A stretch of DNA of 50,290 bases from an uncultured Prochlorococcus sp. (lineage in GTDB: Bacteria; Cyanobacteriota; Cyanobacteriia; PCC-6307; Cyanobiaceae): NCBI GenBank assembly GCA_902595175.1, contig CACJPB010000007.1:1-50290 (forward strand), given 5' to 3'. Positions 1 to 16,858 of the stretch are shown piece by piece (position 1 is the first letter of the stretch; the number at the start of each line of letters is the position of its first letter). The position numbers and the translations under genes are program-made. The notes beneath the pieces were generated by a model, which searched no databases, was not told the DNA's origin, and was given only the letters and a program-made list of their open reading frames with translations.

Positions 1-144
1 AATCCAAAAGACATTGAAAGCAACGTTAACAATATTCCAGGAGTATTAGAAAACGGATTATTTGTTGATCTTACAGACAAAGTATTAGTTGGTAAAATTG
101 AAAACGAAAAACCAGTTGTTTACTCTCCAGCAAAAGTTGGCTAA
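1..144 (+). CDS. rpiA: Ribose-5-phosphate isomerase A, C-terminal fragment
   Basis: An open frame runs from base 1 to a TAA at 142-144 and encodes the last 47 residues of a protein cut by the window edge. The stretch [10 protein letters not shown] followed by VLVG resembles the C-terminal end of ribose-5-phosphate isomerase A, which interconverts ribose-5-phosphate and ribulose-5-phosphate in the Calvin and pentose-phosphate pathways. The gene is convergent with hisD and the two stop regions overlap by four bases. No catalytic residues lie in this fragment, so the assignment rests on the tail alone and on rpiA lying beside hisD in Prochlorococcus as I remember it. Confidence 0.75.
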   Translation, partial: NPKDIESNVNNIPGVLENGLFVDLTDKVLVGKIENEKPVVYSPAKVG

Positions 145-1427
145 TCTTTGAATCTTATTTTTACTGAATTAGCGTGACTATATAGCCCCTCACTATTCGC
201 AAGATTAATAATATCCAGACTGTTTACTTTTAAACTTTCTTCACTAAATTCTATTATTGAAGTATTTTTCATAAAAGTTTCAACTCCTAATGAACCACTA
301 AATCTTGCATTTCCTGATGTTGGCAACGTATGATTTGGACCAGCAAGGTAATCTCCCACAGCTTCTGGAGTCCATTTCCCAATAAATATCGCTCCTGCAT
401 TTTCTATATTTTCAACAAATTTATTAGGATTAAATGCGAGAATCTCTAAATGCTCTGGAGCAAAAATATTGCTAAGTTCAATACAAGATTCATAATTTTC
501 GCAAATAACTATCAATCCCCAGTTTTTTATTGATTGCAAGCAAATTTCCTTTCTTGGATGACCATCTATTTTTTTATAAAGTTCTTCTGAAACTTCAATA
601 GCCTGATCTTTTGATGTAGTTAGAAGTATTGAAGAGGCTAGAGGATCATGTTCTGCTTGTGCTAGTAAATCAGAGGCTATAAGAGTACTTTGAGCAGTTT
701 CATCTGAAATGATTAATATTTCACTTGGACCAGCTAAGGAATCAATTCCAGTAGAGCCATAAATTAGTTTTTTCGCAGTAGTTACATAGATATTTCCTGG
801 ACCAGAAATAACATCAACTTTATTTATTTTATTAGTTCCAAATGCTAAAGCACCAATTGCTTGAGCTCCTCCAACTCTAAAAACTTTATTGATTCCTGAT
901 AAGTGAGCTGCAGCTAAAACAGTTTTGTTTATTTTACCTTCATTATTTCCAGGAGATACCATGATAATTTCCCCTACTCCTGCTACTGATGCAGGAATGG
1001 CGTTCATTAAAACGGTACTTGGATAAGCTGCTCTACCTCCAGGGATATAAATACCAGCACTCTTTACTGGTTTCCATCTTCTTTGAACTGTATCTCCATG
1101 TTTACCTTTAATAGAAAAAGATGATGGAAATTCTTTTTGATGAAATTTCTTAATTCTATTATGGGCTAACTCAAGTGAGCGCTTTAAATTACAATCAATT
1201 TCATCCCAAGCATTTTTTAAATCATTTGCATCTACTTGCATAGGGTTAGGATTAAAACCATCAAATTTTCTTGTATATTTTTCTACAGCTTCGTCGCCGT
1301 AAGTTTTTACGTCTTGAAGAATTTTTTCAACAACCTCATTTATGTTGTGATTGTTTTCTACATTTGTTCTAGTAGAAATCCTCTTTAATTCTAGAATGGC
1401 TTCTTGTTTATTATTTATGATCTTCAT
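141..1427 (-). CDS. hisD: Histidinol dehydrogenase
   Basis: This 428-residue protein has the usual family length. It oxidises L-histidinol to L-histidine with two NAD+ in the last two steps of histidine synthesis, in the cytosol as a zinc-dependent dimer. Visible family motifs are [18 protein letters not shown] near residue 120, the [13 protein letters not shown] and [11 protein letters not shown] blocks in the middle, FAPEHLEI with the conserved Glu-His pair, and [14 protein letters not shown] near the end, which carries a metal and substrate histidine. It stands alone on the minus strand, divergent from rpsT. A TATAAT-like hexamer on the minus strand at 1489-1484 could be its -10 element, but no good -35 is visible. 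Confidence 0.97.
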   Translation of the reverse strand: MKIINNKQEAILELKRISTRTNVENNHNINEVVEKILQDVKTYGDEAVEKYTRKFDGFNPNPMQVDANDLKNAWDEIDCNLKRSLELAHNRIKKFHQKEFPSSFSIKGKHGDTVQRRWKPVKSAGIYIPGGRAAYPSTVLMNAIPASVAGVGEIIMVSPGNNEGKINKTVLAAAHLSGINKVFRVGGAQAIGALAFGTNKINKVDVISGPGNIYVTTAKKLIYGSTGIDSLAGPSEILIISDETAQSTLIASDLLAQAEHDPLASSILLTTSKDQAIEVSEELYKKIDGHPRKEICLQSIKNWGLIVICENYESCIELSNIFAPEHLEILAFNPNKFVENIENAGAIFIGKWTPEAVGDYLAGPNHTLPTSGNARFSGSLGVETFMKNTSIIEFSEESLKVNSLDIINLANSEGLYSHANSVKIRFKD

Positions 1428-1494
1428 ATTTTTAATTTTTCAAATTTAAAGGCTTGAAACCTATATTTATTAAACTAATTTAAATTATATATTA

Positions 1495-1524
1495 TTGATT
1501 AGTAGTCGATTTATTTGTTATGAT
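1495..1524 (+). promoter_or_regulatory. Candidate sigma-70 promoter for rpsT
   Basis: TTGATT at 1495-1500 and TATGAT at 1519-1524 are separated by 18 bases and lie just before the GTG start of rpsT at 1550. That would give a leader of about 20 bases. The match is good for such AT-rich DNA, but chance hits are common here, so it is only a candidate. Confidence 0.4.
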
Positions 1525-1549
1525 ATAGATCCTTTATACATTTCCCTCT

Positions 1550-1843
1550 GTGGCCAATAACAATTCAGCAAAAAAGAGAATACAAATTGCCGAAAGGAAT
1601 CGTTTAATTAATAAATCATATAAATCTACAGTTAGAACTTTGACAAAAAAAACGTTAGAAAATTGTACAAAATATAAAAAAGACCCAAGTGAAGTTAATG
1701 AAAATTTAGTAAAAACAAGTTTAAATAAAGCTTTTAGTTTAATTGATAAAGCAGTGAAGAAAAATGTTTTACATAAGAATAATGGGGCTAATAAAAAATC
1801 AAAGATCAACAATATTGTTAAAACTACTCTAACGACCAAGTAA
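1550..1843 (+). CDS. rpsT: 30S ribosomal protein S20
   Basis: The 97-residue, strongly basic protein starts with MANNNSAKKRIQIAERNRL, the standard S20 N-terminus, and has the conserved NKSYKSTVRT segment that binds 16S rRNA. S20 is a primary-binding small-subunit protein that contacts the 5' domain and helix 44. The start codon is GTG. It is followed 17 bases later by tatD on the same strand, so the two are probably cotranscribed. The long antisense frame across it is a by-product of its lysine-rich sequence. Confidence 0.97.
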   Translation: MANNNSAKKRIQIAERNRLINKSYKSTVRTLTKKTLENCTKYKKDPSEVNENLVKTSLNKAFSLIDKAVKKNVLHKNNGANKKSKINNIVKTTLTTK

Positions 1844-1860
1844 AAAGACAGATCACAATT

Positions 1861-2649
1861 ATGAGCGATATTGAACTCATAGACTCTCACTGTCATTTAA
1901 TATTTGAGAATTTTGAGAAAGATCTTGAAGATGTTGTTAAAAGATTGCGTTCGACAGGTGTCAAAAAATTAGTTCATGCATGTTGTGATTTAACAGAGAT
2001 TCCAAAGCTAAGAGAAATATCTCGTGCATTTAATGAAATTTATTATTCAGTAGGTTTGCATCCATTAGAGGCAAAACAATGGGAGCAAAGCTCCCAATCT
2101 CTTTTAAGAAGATCAGCTGTAGAAGATAGAAGAGTTGTAGCTATTGGGGAATTAGGACTTGATTTTTTTAAGTGTCAAAATAAAGCTCCGCAAATTGATG
2201 CTCTTATTCCGCAAATGGAGTTAGCTTATGAACTTGAATTGCCTATAATTGTTCATTGCAGAGAGGCTGCATATGAAATGATCGAAATATGTAATGACCT
2301 TTCTAAAAAAGGTAAATGCCCTAAGGGTGTACTACATTGTTGGACTGGAACTCCAAAAGAAATGAAAAAATTTCTGGACCTTGGTTTTTATATTAGTTTT
2401 AGTGGAATAGTGACTTTCCCAAAAGCATATGATATTCATGAGTGTGCTAAAAAAGTTCCTAATGATAGATACTTAATTGAAACTGACTCGCCCTTTTTAG
2501 CCCCTGTTCCTCATAGGGGTAAAAGAAATGAACCTGCTTTTGTCAAAAATGTTGCTAATTTTATGGCAGAGTTAAGATCTTCGGATTTAATAACAATTGC
2601 TAAAGAGTCATCGAAGAATGCTGAAGATTTGTTTAAATTTGACTTGTGA
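1861..2649 (+). CDS. tatD: TatD-family metal-dependent hydrolase
   Basis: This 262-residue TIM-barrel hydrolase carries the metal ligands of the TatD family: DSHCHL near residue 9, SVGLHP, GELGLDF, IIVHCREA, LHCWTG and ETDSPFLAPVPHRGKRNEP. TatD proteins are Mg2+-dependent 3'-5' exonucleases linked to DNA repair and nucleic-acid turnover. Earlier annotations tie them loosely to Tat export. It follows rpsT closely and is separated from rpoB by 242 bases. In relatives the gene lies between rpsT and rpoB, as I recall. The physiological substrate is not evident from the sequence. Confidence 0.93.
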   Translation: MSDIELIDSHCHLIFENFEKDLEDVVKRLRSTGVKKLVHACCDLTEIPKLREISRAFNEIYYSVGLHPLEAKQWEQSSQSLLRRSAVEDRRVVAIGELGLDFFKCQNKAPQIDALIPQMELAYELELPIIVHCREAAYEMIEICNDLSKKGKCPKGVLHCWTGTPKEMKKFLDLGFYISFSGIVTFPKAYDIHECAKKVPNDRYLIETDSPFLAPVPHRGKRNEPAFVKNVANFMAELRSSDLITIAKESSKNAEDLFKFDL

Positions 2650-2891
2650 AGATGACATCCAGACTGTTAATATATGGAATTACTGGAAATTTTTCTTAAT
2701 TTTTTAGTTTTAACTTTCTCCGTGAATGGTTAACTAACCTTTCGCCTCAATTTTTTAGTATTTTATTAAGTTGATTTTTTGTTGAAATCGAGATTAAATA
2801 ATTGATTTCATAATAAAGAAAAGTTAAACAATTAATTATTGAGTAAATTTAAAGTAAATAGTAAATCTCACATAATCTCAGGTTTTCTTGG
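2650..2891. other. Intergenic leader region before rpoB
   Basis: This 242-base AT-rich gap must contain the promoter and 5' leader of the RNA polymerase operon. I see a CATAAT hexamer at 2871-2876 near the ATG, a short palindrome GGTTA-AC-TAACC at 2728-2739, and two copies of AATTTTTTAGT near 2697 and 2749. None is strong enough to call as a promoter or operator. No reading frame or tRNA-like fold is apparent. Confidence 0.4.
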
Positions 2892-5800
2892 ATGAGCAGT
2901 AGCGCTTTACAGGTAGCAAAAACAGCTACTTATCTACCAGATTTAGTTGAAGTACAAAGAGCAAGCTTTAAATGGTTTTTGGAAAAAGGTTTAATAGAGG
3001 AATTACAAAATTTTTCTCCAATTTCTGATTACACAGGTAAATTAGAATTACATTTTATTGGTGAAGAGTACAGGTTAAAAAGACCTAGACATGATGTCGA
3101 GGAAGCAAAAAGAAGAGATGCGACATTTGCTTCTCAAATGTATGTAACTTGCAGGTTAATCAATAAAGAGACAGGGGAGATTAAAGAACAAGAAGTATTT
3201 ATTGGTGAATTGCCCTTAATGACTGAAAGAGGAACTTTCATAATTAATGGTGCCGAAAGAGTTATTGTTAATCAAATTGTTCGCAGTCCAGGAGTATATT
3301 TCAAAGATGAACTGGATAAAAATGGTCGAAGAACATACAACGCTAGCGTTATCCCTAATAGAGGTGCATGGTTAAAATTTGAGACTGACAAAAATAATTT
3401 ACTTCATGTGAGAGTTGATAAAACTAGAAAAATTAATGCTCACGTTCTTATGAGAGCAATGGGTCTTTCAGATAATGATGTGGTTGATAAAATTAGGCAT
3501 CCAGAGTTTTATCAAAAATCAATTGAGTCAGCTAATGACGAGGGTATCAATTCAGAAGATCAGGCATTACTAGAGCTATACAAAAAGCTACGTCCTGGTG
3601 AACCACCCTCAGTCTCTGGCGGACAACAGCTATTACACAGTAGATTTTTTGATCCCAAAAGATATGATTTAGGCCGAGTTGGGAGATATAAAATAAATAA
3701 AAAATTGAGACTTACCGTCCCAGACGAAGTGAGAACACTTACTCATGAAGATGTTCTTTCAACTATTGATTATTTAATTAACCTAGAGCTGGATATTGGC
3801 GGGGCTAGTTTGGATGATATTGACCATCTTGGTAATCGAAGGGTTAGATCTGTAGGAGAACTTCTTCAAAATCAAGTCAGGGTTGGACTTAATCGTTTAG
3901 AGAGAATAATCAAAGAGAGAATGACTGTAGGAGAAACAGATTCTCTAACTCCTGCTCAACTAGTTAATCCCAAACCTTTGGTTGCTGCAATAAAGGAATT
4001 TTTTGGCTCCAGTCAATTAAGTCAGTTCATGGATCAAACTAATCCTTTGGCTGAATTAACACACAAAAGAAGAATCTCAGCATTAGGTCCAGGAGGTTTA
4101 ACTCGAGAAAGAGCAGGCTTTGCTGTAAGAGATATACACCCTTCACATTATGGAAGATTATGTCCTATCGAGACTCCTGAAGGTCCTAATGCAGGACTCA
4201 TAAATTCTTTAGCTACCCATGCAAGAGTTAATGAGTATGGTTTTATCGAAACACCTTTTTGGGAAGTTAGTAACGGTAAAGTCAATAAAGAAGGTAATCC
4301 TGTTTATCTTTCCGCTGATTTGGAGGATGAGTGTAGGGTGGCTCCAGGAGATGTCGCGACTGACAAGGACGGCAATATAATAGCGAATCTAATACCAGTA
4401 AGATATAGGCAGGATTTTGAAAAAGTTCCTCCTCATCAAGTTGATTACGTTCAACTTTCTCCGGTTCAGGTAATTTCAGTTGCTACTTCACTTATACCTT
4501 TCTTGGAACATGATGATGCTAATAGAGCTCTCATGGGATCAAATATGCAACGCCAAGCCGTTCCATTGCTCAGGCCAGAACGCCCTTTAGTTGGTACAGG
4601 TTTAGAATCCCAAGTTGCTAGAGATTCGGGGATGGTCCCAATAACAAAAGTTAATGGATCTGTATCTTACGTAGACGCTAATGAGATTGTGGTCAAAGAT
4701 GAGCATGGTAATGAACATTTTCACTATCTTCAGAAATATCAAAGATCAAATCAAGATACTTGCCTCAACCAAAGACCTATCGTGAAAATTGGAGATAAAG
4801 TTATATCTGGACAGGTTTTAGCAGACGGATCTGCATGTGAAGGAGGGGAAATAGCCCTTGGCCAAAATGTTTTAATTGCTTATATGCCTTGGGAGGGATA
4901 CAACTATGAAGATGCTATTCTTGTTAGCGAGAGGATGGTAACTGATGATTTATATACTTCAGTACATATTGAAAAATATGAAATTGAAGCAAGACAAACA
5001 AAGCTAGGACCTGAAGAAATCACAAGAGAGATTCCTAATATCTCCGAAGAAAGCTTGAATAATCTTGATGAGATGGGAATTATTAGAATTGGTGCTTTTG
5101 TTGAGAGTGGAGATATTCTCGTAGGGAAAGTGACTCCGAAAGGAGAATCAGACCAACCACCTGAAGAAAAACTGTTAAGAGCTATTTTCGGTGAAAAAGC
5201 TCGAGATGTGAGAGACAATTCCCTCAGGGTACCTAAAACCGAAAAAGGAAGGGTTTTGGATGTTCGTATTTATACTAGAGAACAAGGTGATGAATTACCT
5301 CCAGGAGCCAACATGGTTGTTAGAGTTTATGTGGCTCAGAGAAGGAAAATTCAAGTTGGCGACAAAATGGCTGGGAGGCACGGAAATAAAGGCATTATTA
5401 GTAGAATATTACCAAGGGAGGATATGCCTTATTTACCAGATGGAACGCCTGTAGACATAGTTCTTAATCCTTTAGGAGTTCCAAGTAGGATGAATGTAGG
5501 TCAAGTTTTTGAATTATTGATGGGCTGGGCAGCCTCTAACTTAAATTGCCGGGTTAAAGTTGTTCCATTTGATGAAATGTATGGAGCAGAAAAATCACAT
5601 CAAACTGTTCAAGCATTTTTAGAGGAGGCTTCAAAACAGCCAGGTAAAGCATGGGTTTACAATCCTGAAGATCCTGGAAAGTTATTACTTAAAGATGGTC
5701 GAACAGGGGAACCCTTTGATCAGCCAGTTGCTGTAGGATACTCTCACTTTCTCAAATTAGTTCATTTGGTGGATGATAAAATTCATGCTAGATCTACTGG

Positions 5801-6185
5801 CCCTTACTCTTTGGTTACACAGCAACCATTAGGTGGTAAAGCTCAGCAAGGTGGACAAAGGCTTGGAGAAATGGAAGTATGGGCTCTTGAAGCTTATGGG
5901 GCTGCTTATACTCTTCAGGAATTGTTAACAGTTAAATCTGATGATATGCAGGGAAGAAATGAAGCGCTTAATGCAATCGTAAAAGGGAAACCGATCCCAA
6001 GGCCTGGTACTCCTGAGTCATTTAAAGTTCTTATGAGGGAATTACAATCTCTTGGCTTGGATATAGGTGTTTATACAGATGAAGGAAAAGAGGTAGATTT
6101 AATGCAAGACGTCAATCCGAGAAGAAATACTCCATCAAGGCCGACTTATGAATCACTCGGAACCTCTGAATATGAGGAAGATTAA
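2892..6185 (+). CDS. rpoB: DNA-directed RNA polymerase subunit beta
   Basis: The 1097-residue beta subunit of the cyanobacterial RNA polymerase core has a length typical for cyanobacteria, which lack some of the lineage-specific inserts found in E. coli. The rifampicin-pocket segment [20 protein letters not shown] is intact, followed by [24 protein letters not shown]. The active-site side motifs [26 protein letters not shown] and [24 protein letters not shown] are all recognisable. It is the first gene of rpoB-rpoC1-rpoC2, with 39 bases before rpoC1. Nothing suggests truncation or frameshift. Confidence 0.99.
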   Translation: MSSSALQVAKTATYLPDLVEVQRASFKWFLEKGLIEELQNFSPISDYTGKLELHFIGEEYRLKRPRHDVEEAKRRDATFASQMYVTCRLINKETGEIKEQEVFIGELPLMTERGTFIINGAERVIVNQIVRSPGVYFKDELDKNGRRTYNASVIPNRGAWLKFETDKNNLLHVRVDKTRKINAHVLMRAMGLSDNDVVDKIRHPEFYQKSIESANDEGINSEDQALLELYKKLRPGEPPSVSGGQQLLHSRFFDPKRYDLGRVGRYKINKKLRLTVPDEVRTLTHEDVLSTIDYLINLELDIGGASLDDIDHLGNRRVRSVGELLQNQVRVGLNRLERIIKERMTVGETDSLTPAQLVNPKPLVAAIKEFFGSSQLSQFMDQTNPLAELTHKRRISALGPGGLTRERAGFAVRDIHPSHYGRLCPIETPEGPNAGLINSLATHARVNEYGFIETPFWEVSNGKVNKEGNPVYLSADLEDECRVAPGDVATDKDGNIIANLIPVRYRQDFEKVPPHQVDYVQLSPVQVISVATSLIPFLEHDDANRALMGSNMQRQAVPLLRPERPLVGTGLESQVARDSGMVPITKVNGSVSYVDANEIVVKDEHGNEHFHYLQKYQRSNQDTCLNQRPIVKIGDKVISGQVLADGSACEGGEIALGQNVLIAYMPWEGYNYEDAILVSERMVTDDLYTSVHIEKYEIEARQTKLGPEEITREIPNISEESLNNLDEMGIIRIGAFVESGDILVGKVTPKGESDQPPEEKLLRAIFGEKARDVRDNSLRVPKTEKGRVLDVRIYTREQGDELPPGANMVVRVYVAQRRKIQVGDKMAGRHGNKGIISRILPREDMPYLPDGTPVDIVLNPLGVPSRMNVGQVFELLMGWAASNLNCRVKVVPFDEMYGAEKSHQTVQAFLEEASKQPGKAWVYNPEDPGKLLLKDGRTGEPFDQPVAVGYSHFLKLVHLVDDKIHARSTGPYSLVTQQPLGGKAQQGGQRLGEMEVWALEAYGAAYTLQELLTVKSDDMQGRNEALNAIVKGKPIPRPGTPESFKVLMRELQSLGLDIGVYTDEGKEVDLMQDVNPRRNTPSRPTYESLGTSEYEED

Positions 6186-8129
<1,944 letters not shown>

Positions 8130-8158
8130 TCTTTAAAAACTATCTTTCATTTATTTAA

Positions 8159-12265
<4,107 letters not shown>

Positions 12266-12316
12266 ATATTATCTATTATTATTTTTGGTTACTAGAATGA
12301 ACTTTTAAATTTGTAA

Positions 12317-12472
<156 letters not shown>

Positions 12473-12490
12473 AAATAGTTTTGCAATTAA

Positions 12491-13549
<1,059 letters not shown>

Positions 13550-13618
13550 TATTATCTAATAAAAATTTTTTAAAAGTCTCTTAAACAGGTTATTATTGAC
13601 TAAATATGATTTGATTCT

Positions 13619-13744
13619 TTGGGTTTTATTAAGACAAAAATTTTACCATTCGCTATAGTCGCACTTTTTGGTATTGCCTTCTTTGCGGTAAGTGCAAGAA
13701 TTTGGTTGCCAGGAGATATGATGTCTCCTGCCCCCATGAATTAA
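13619..13744 (+). CDS. Small single-helix membrane protein, 41 residues, unknown
   Basis: A frame from TTG 13619 to TAA 13742-13744 encodes MGFIKTKILPFAIVALFGIA, then more hydrophobic sequence, then a tail ending in SPAPMN. It has one predicted membrane helix at residues 8-28 and a short polar C-terminus. A stop lies just upstream in frame (13607-13609), so TTG is the only reasonable start. Size and layout resemble small thylakoid subunits, but I do not recognise it as a known photosystem or cytochrome b6f subunit. It sits between rlmN and the HEAT-repeat gene on the same strand. Confidence 0.6.
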   Translation: MGFIKTKILPFAIVALFGIAFFAVSARIWLPGDMMSPAPMN

Positions 13745-13763
13745 TATTTTTAGTTTTTTAACA

Positions 13764-14531
13764 ATGACGAAAAATGAGGATCCTAAGAAAGAAAGCCTAG
13801 CGGAAATTGCGGTTGATCCAGATGTTTTGGCAAGAGAATTGGCTTTAGAGATTGAAATAGATCCTTTAGAACAAATTGATGAAGATGCTTTTTCAAAAAA
13901 TTTAAATATTAGTCAAGAGTGTGATGAAGCTTTGAAATTGCTCAAAGGTAATAGAGAAGAGCGAATACAAGGCTTACGAATATTTTGTGAGTATAGAGAT
14001 CAAAGATCTTTTCCCCTTTTATTACCATTGCTTGATCAACCTTGCCCTGTTGAAAGAATGAGTGCTGTATATGCTCTAGGTCGTAATCCCTGTCCTAGCG
14101 CAGTTCAGAAACTTGTCAGTCTTTTGAAGACAGATGATAATGCTTATGTCAGAAGAGCAACTGCATGGAGCTTAGCTAATTATGAAAACCAAATTGTTTT
14201 AGAACCATTAATAAATGCTTTAAAGAATGATGTGGCTGCAGTAAGGTTATGGTCATCAAGTTCTTTAGCTGAAATTGGAAATGTTTCTTTTGAGAACGCT
14301 CAATTAGCAGCAGAACAACTTTTAATAAGTTTAAAGATAGATAATGAATCAGGTGTGAGAAGTAATTGTATTTGGTCATTATGTAGGTTGTACGAGAAAT
14401 TAAACAATTCATTCCAAGAGACTTTTGTTGATGAATGTACTAAAATAGCCCTCTTCGATAAAGAGCCATCTGTTATGGAAGAAGCAAAAACTGCCCTTGA
14501 TTCAATGGGGATGCAAGGTTTTTATAATTAA
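13764..14531 (+). CDS. HEAT-repeat protein (PBS-lyase/NblB-like repeats)
   Basis: The 255-residue protein begins with an acidic segment and then has tandem helical repeats between about residues 75 and 245. Examples are CPVERMSAVYALGRN, NAYVRRATAWSLANYE and VAAVRLWSSSSLAEIG, each spaced about 31-37 residues apart. These are HEAT repeats of the phycobilisome-lyase type, seen in chromophore lyases and NblB. Prochlorococcus of this clade has almost no phycobiliprotein, so a scaffold or pigment-related chaperone role is more plausible than bilin lyase activity. No catalytic motif is visible, so function stays open. Confidence 0.8.
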   Translation: MTKNEDPKKESLAEIAVDPDVLARELALEIEIDPLEQIDEDAFSKNLNISQECDEALKLLKGNREERIQGLRIFCEYRDQRSFPLLLPLLDQPCPVERMSAVYALGRNPCPSAVQKLVSLLKTDDNAYVRRATAWSLANYENQIVLEPLINALKNDVAAVRLWSSSSLAEIGNVSFENAQLAAEQLLISLKIDNESGVRSNCIWSLCRLYEKLNNSFQETFVDECTKIALFDKEPSVMEEAKTALDSMGMQGFYN

Positions 14532-14678
14532 AAATCTTAATTTTTTTCAAGAACACTAGATTACTAATTAATTTATCAGATATTCAATATAAAAATTAAA
14601 ATTAATTAACTTGTACCAACTGAAACAAAATATTTTCGTTATTCTATATAAAGTAAAAGTACTCAGTACTTGAATTTA

Positions 14679-14894
14679 ATGCCTCAAAAAACATTGAGAT
14701 TCAAAATTCATCAAGACGGAAGAGTTGAAGAGACTGTTGAGGGATTTACTGGTAATTCATGCAATGAAGCTACGAAGAATCTCGAAGATGCTCTTGGTAA
14801 AGTAACAGTTAAGAATAAAACTTCTGATGCTTTCATCTCTAATCAAAGTGAAAACTTAACACAATTAAATAACGAATCTAATGTCACATTTTAG
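14679..14894 (+). CDS. DUF2997 family protein
   Basis: This 71-residue protein begins MPQKTLRFKIHQDGRVEETV and continues through EGFTGNSCNEATKNLEDALG, which is the DUF2997 pattern: a short beta-hairpin then a helix carrying a conserved Cys. I prefer ATG 14679 over TTG 14670 because the family starts at MPQK. Its 3' end overlaps the start of the next gene by 14 bases, which implies coupled translation. In cyanobacteria DUF2997 commonly accompanies Ycf35 and a ferredoxin. No biochemical role is known to me. Confidence 0.82.
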   Translation: MPQKTLRFKIHQDGRVEETVEGFTGNSCNEATKNLEDALGKVTVKNKTSDAFISNQSENLTQLNNESNVTF

Positions 14895-15273
14895 TAAAAT
14901 TAAAACTCAGCTCAAAGAAGTAGAGCCGCTAATTAAGGCTTTAAATCATTTCGGTTATAGTATTAATCAAGAAGAAAAATTTGTAAAAGGATATAAAGGT
15001 CAATTCACAGCCGTTGATATAAGTATGAATCTACCTGGTGATACCCAAGTTGGATTTAAATGGGATAATAATTCTAATGCGTATGAATTAGTTACTGACC
15101 TTGATTTATGGAAATTTGAGATTCCAGTAGAAAGATTTATCTCAAAAGTTACACAAATGTATGCATACCAAACAATAATTTCTAAAACGCATGAAGATGG
15201 ATATCAAATCGTAGAGCAAAAAAATAAAAATGATGGTTCTATTGAATTGGTCTTAACCAAGTGGGAAAACTAA
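14881..15273 (+). CDS. ycf35: DUF1257 family protein (Ycf35)
   Basis: The 130-residue protein starts MSHFSKIKTQLKEVEPLIKA, matching the DUF1257 family that includes Ycf35, encoded in some algal plastid genomes. The family also has the central VDISMNLPGDTQVGFKW segment seen here. No enzyme motif, signal peptide or membrane helix is visible. It overlaps the DUF2997 gene by 14 bases and precedes a ferredoxin gene by 9 bases, so the three are almost certainly one transcript. The function is unassigned. The fixed neighbourhood suggests a joint redox or metal-cofactor task. Confidence 0.88.
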   Translation: MSHFSKIKTQLKEVEPLIKALNHFGYSINQEEKFVKGYKGQFTAVDISMNLPGDTQVGFKWDNNSNAYELVTDLDLWKFEIPVERFISKVTQMYAYQTIISKTHEDGYQIVEQKNKNDGSIELVLTKWEN

Positions 15274-15282
15274 TGTCAAGAT

Positions 15283-15645
15283 ATGGATTTTACGGATCCA
15301 TTTTATAATACTAAAGAAAATATTGAGATTATTTCAGGCTACGAGCCCGTTTTAGGTGGCCAGTTAACCGAAAAAGCTGTATGGGTTGATGAAGCAAAGT
15401 GTATTGGTTGTCAATACTGTGTTCACGTCGCTTCGAACACTTTCACTGTTGATGAATTTCATGGTAGAAGTCGAGCTATTAGGCAAGATGGAGATAGTTC
15501 TGATGTCATACAAGAAGCAATAGATACATGCCCTGTTGATTGTATTCATTGGGTCAACTTTGAAGAATTAGATGATTTAGAGAATAGTCTAGATAGGGAT
15601 ATGTTTCAAACATTTGGAAAGCCACCGAGAATGAACAAGCACTAA
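15283..15645 (+). CDS. [4Fe-4S] ferredoxin of the Ycf35 module
   Basis: The 120-residue protein binds probably one [4Fe-4S] cluster through Cys40, Cys43 and Cys46 (KCIGCQYC) and Cys83 or Cys87 in TCPVDCIHW. The second half lacks a second CxxCxxC set, so it is a single-cluster ferredoxin with an N-terminal extension of about 30 residues and an acidic C-terminal tail. Such proteins are soluble electron carriers. Its place between ycf35 and an aldo/keto-reductase-like gene suggests it serves this local module rather than photosystem I, which uses [2Fe-2S] ferredoxins. Confidence 0.9.
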   Translation: MDFTDPFYNTKENIEIISGYEPVLGGQLTEKAVWVDEAKCIGCQYCVHVASNTFTVDEFHGRSRAIRQDGDSSDVIQEAIDTCPVDCIHWVNFEELDDLENSLDRDMFQTFGKPPRMNKH

Positions 15646-15655
15646 TATCAAAAAG

Positions 15656-16858
15656 ATGCAATATCGTAGATTTGGTAGAACCAATCTGAAGATTCCTGTT
15701 TTATCTTTAGGTGGTATGAGATTTCAAAAAAGTTGGGATCAATTAGATTTTTCTGAGGTTTCAGACGAAGAACAAAATAAAGTAGAAAATATATTAGATC
15801 TTGCAACACAATATGGCTTAAGTCATGTAGAAACCGCCAAGTACTATGGAACTTCTGAGGTGCAATTAGGGATGTGTTTTAAGAATACTAAGAAAATCCC
15901 TAATATAATCCAAACAAAGATTCCACCAAATAGTGATCCGGAAATTTTTAAGCGAGATGTATTATCTAGTATTGAAAAATTGAAAGTAAAAAAAATTGAT
16001 TTGTTAGCAATACATGGTATCAATACTACGGAACATTTACATCAGGCTATTCGAGATGGAGGTTGCATCGATATTTTGAGGAATTTTCAAAAAGAAAATT
16101 TAATTGGATCTATTGGATTTTCAACCCATGGAAAATCTACACTTATTGAAAAGGCCATATCAACAAACTTATTTGATTATGTAAATTTGCACTGGTATTT
16201 CATTAATCAGGAAAATACAAAGGTTATTAATTTAGCCAATAAGCATGATCTTGGGGTTTTCATAATAAGTCCTACTGATAAAGGGGGACATCTTCATACT
16301 CCCTCAAGAAAAATGTTGGAATTTTGTAAACCACTTCATCCTATAGTTTTTAATGATCTTTTTTGCTTAAGAAATCAAAATGTCCATACTTTGAGTGTCG
16401 GTATTGCAAAAGAGACAGATTTTGCTCTGCATTTAGAAGCTGTCTCGTTGTTATCAGAATCTGAGAATTATGTACCTAAGATAATTAAAAAATTAACGCA
16501 GGAATCAATTAATTCCTTAGGTTTAGAGTGGCATCAAAATTGGAATAGAAATTTACCAAGTTGGGAATATACTCCGGGAAATATTAATATTCCTGTTCTA
16601 CTTTGGCTTTCAAATTTAATTGATTGGTTGGGTATGGAAGGATATGCAAGAGCTAGATATCAATTGCTTGGTAATGGAAGCCATTGGTTTCCAGGATGCA
16701 ACGCGAATTTACTTGATGTAGATGTTTCTGAAGGACAATTATTGAAAATATTAGAAGGTCATATAAATCCAAAAAAAGTTATAAAAAAATTGAGAAATTT
16801 AAAAGAAAAGTTTGGAGATAAGAATGCTAAAAGATTATCAAAAAAAATAATTTCATAA
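15656..16858 (+). CDS. Aldo/keto reductase-family oxidoreductase
   Basis: The 400-residue protein opens with YRRFGRTNLKIPVLSLGGMR, the usual start of large aldo/keto reductases. Tetrad positions can be traced: Tyr64 in ETAKYYGTSE, Lys88 in QTKIPP and His120 in LAIHGIN. The usual Asp is Glu59. Related large proteins (COG1453 type) often carry C-terminal CxxCxxC ferredoxin motifs. Here the C-terminal 130 residues have no such motif, only isolated cysteines. It follows the ferredoxin gene by 10 bases and overlaps rsmG tail-to-tail by 6 bases. Substrate unknown. Confidence 0.85.
   Translation: MQYRRFGRTNLKIPVLSLGGMRFQKSWDQLDFSEVSDEEQNKVENILDLATQYGLSHVETAKYYGTSEVQLGMCFKNTKKIPNIIQTKIPPNSDPEIFKRDVLSSIEKLKVKKIDLLAIHGINTTEHLHQAIRDGGCIDILRNFQKENLIGSIGFSTHGKSTLIEKAISTNLFDYVNLHWYFINQENTKVINLANKHDLGVFIISPTDKGGHLHTPSRKMLEFCKPLHPIVFNDLFCLRNQNVHTLSVGIAKETDFALHLEAVSLLSESENYVPKIIKKLTQESINSLGLEWHQNWNRNLPSWEYTPGNINIPVLLWLSNLIDWLGMEGYARARYQLLGNGSHWFPGCNANLLDVDVSEGQLLKILEGHINPKKVIKKLRNLKEKFGDKNAKRLSKKIIS

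Noticed and set aside
1534-1896. 120-residue minus-strand frame over rpsT
   Set aside because: It is antisense to the clear S20 gene, and its Phe/Leu-rich protein is the complement of Lys/Asn-rich coding sequence.
2697-2760. Two copies of AATTTTTTAGT and a GGTTA-AC-TAACC palindrome before rpoB
   Set aside because: Short AT-rich repeats are common here and the palindrome's two-base loop is too tight for a hairpin. Too weak to call an operator.
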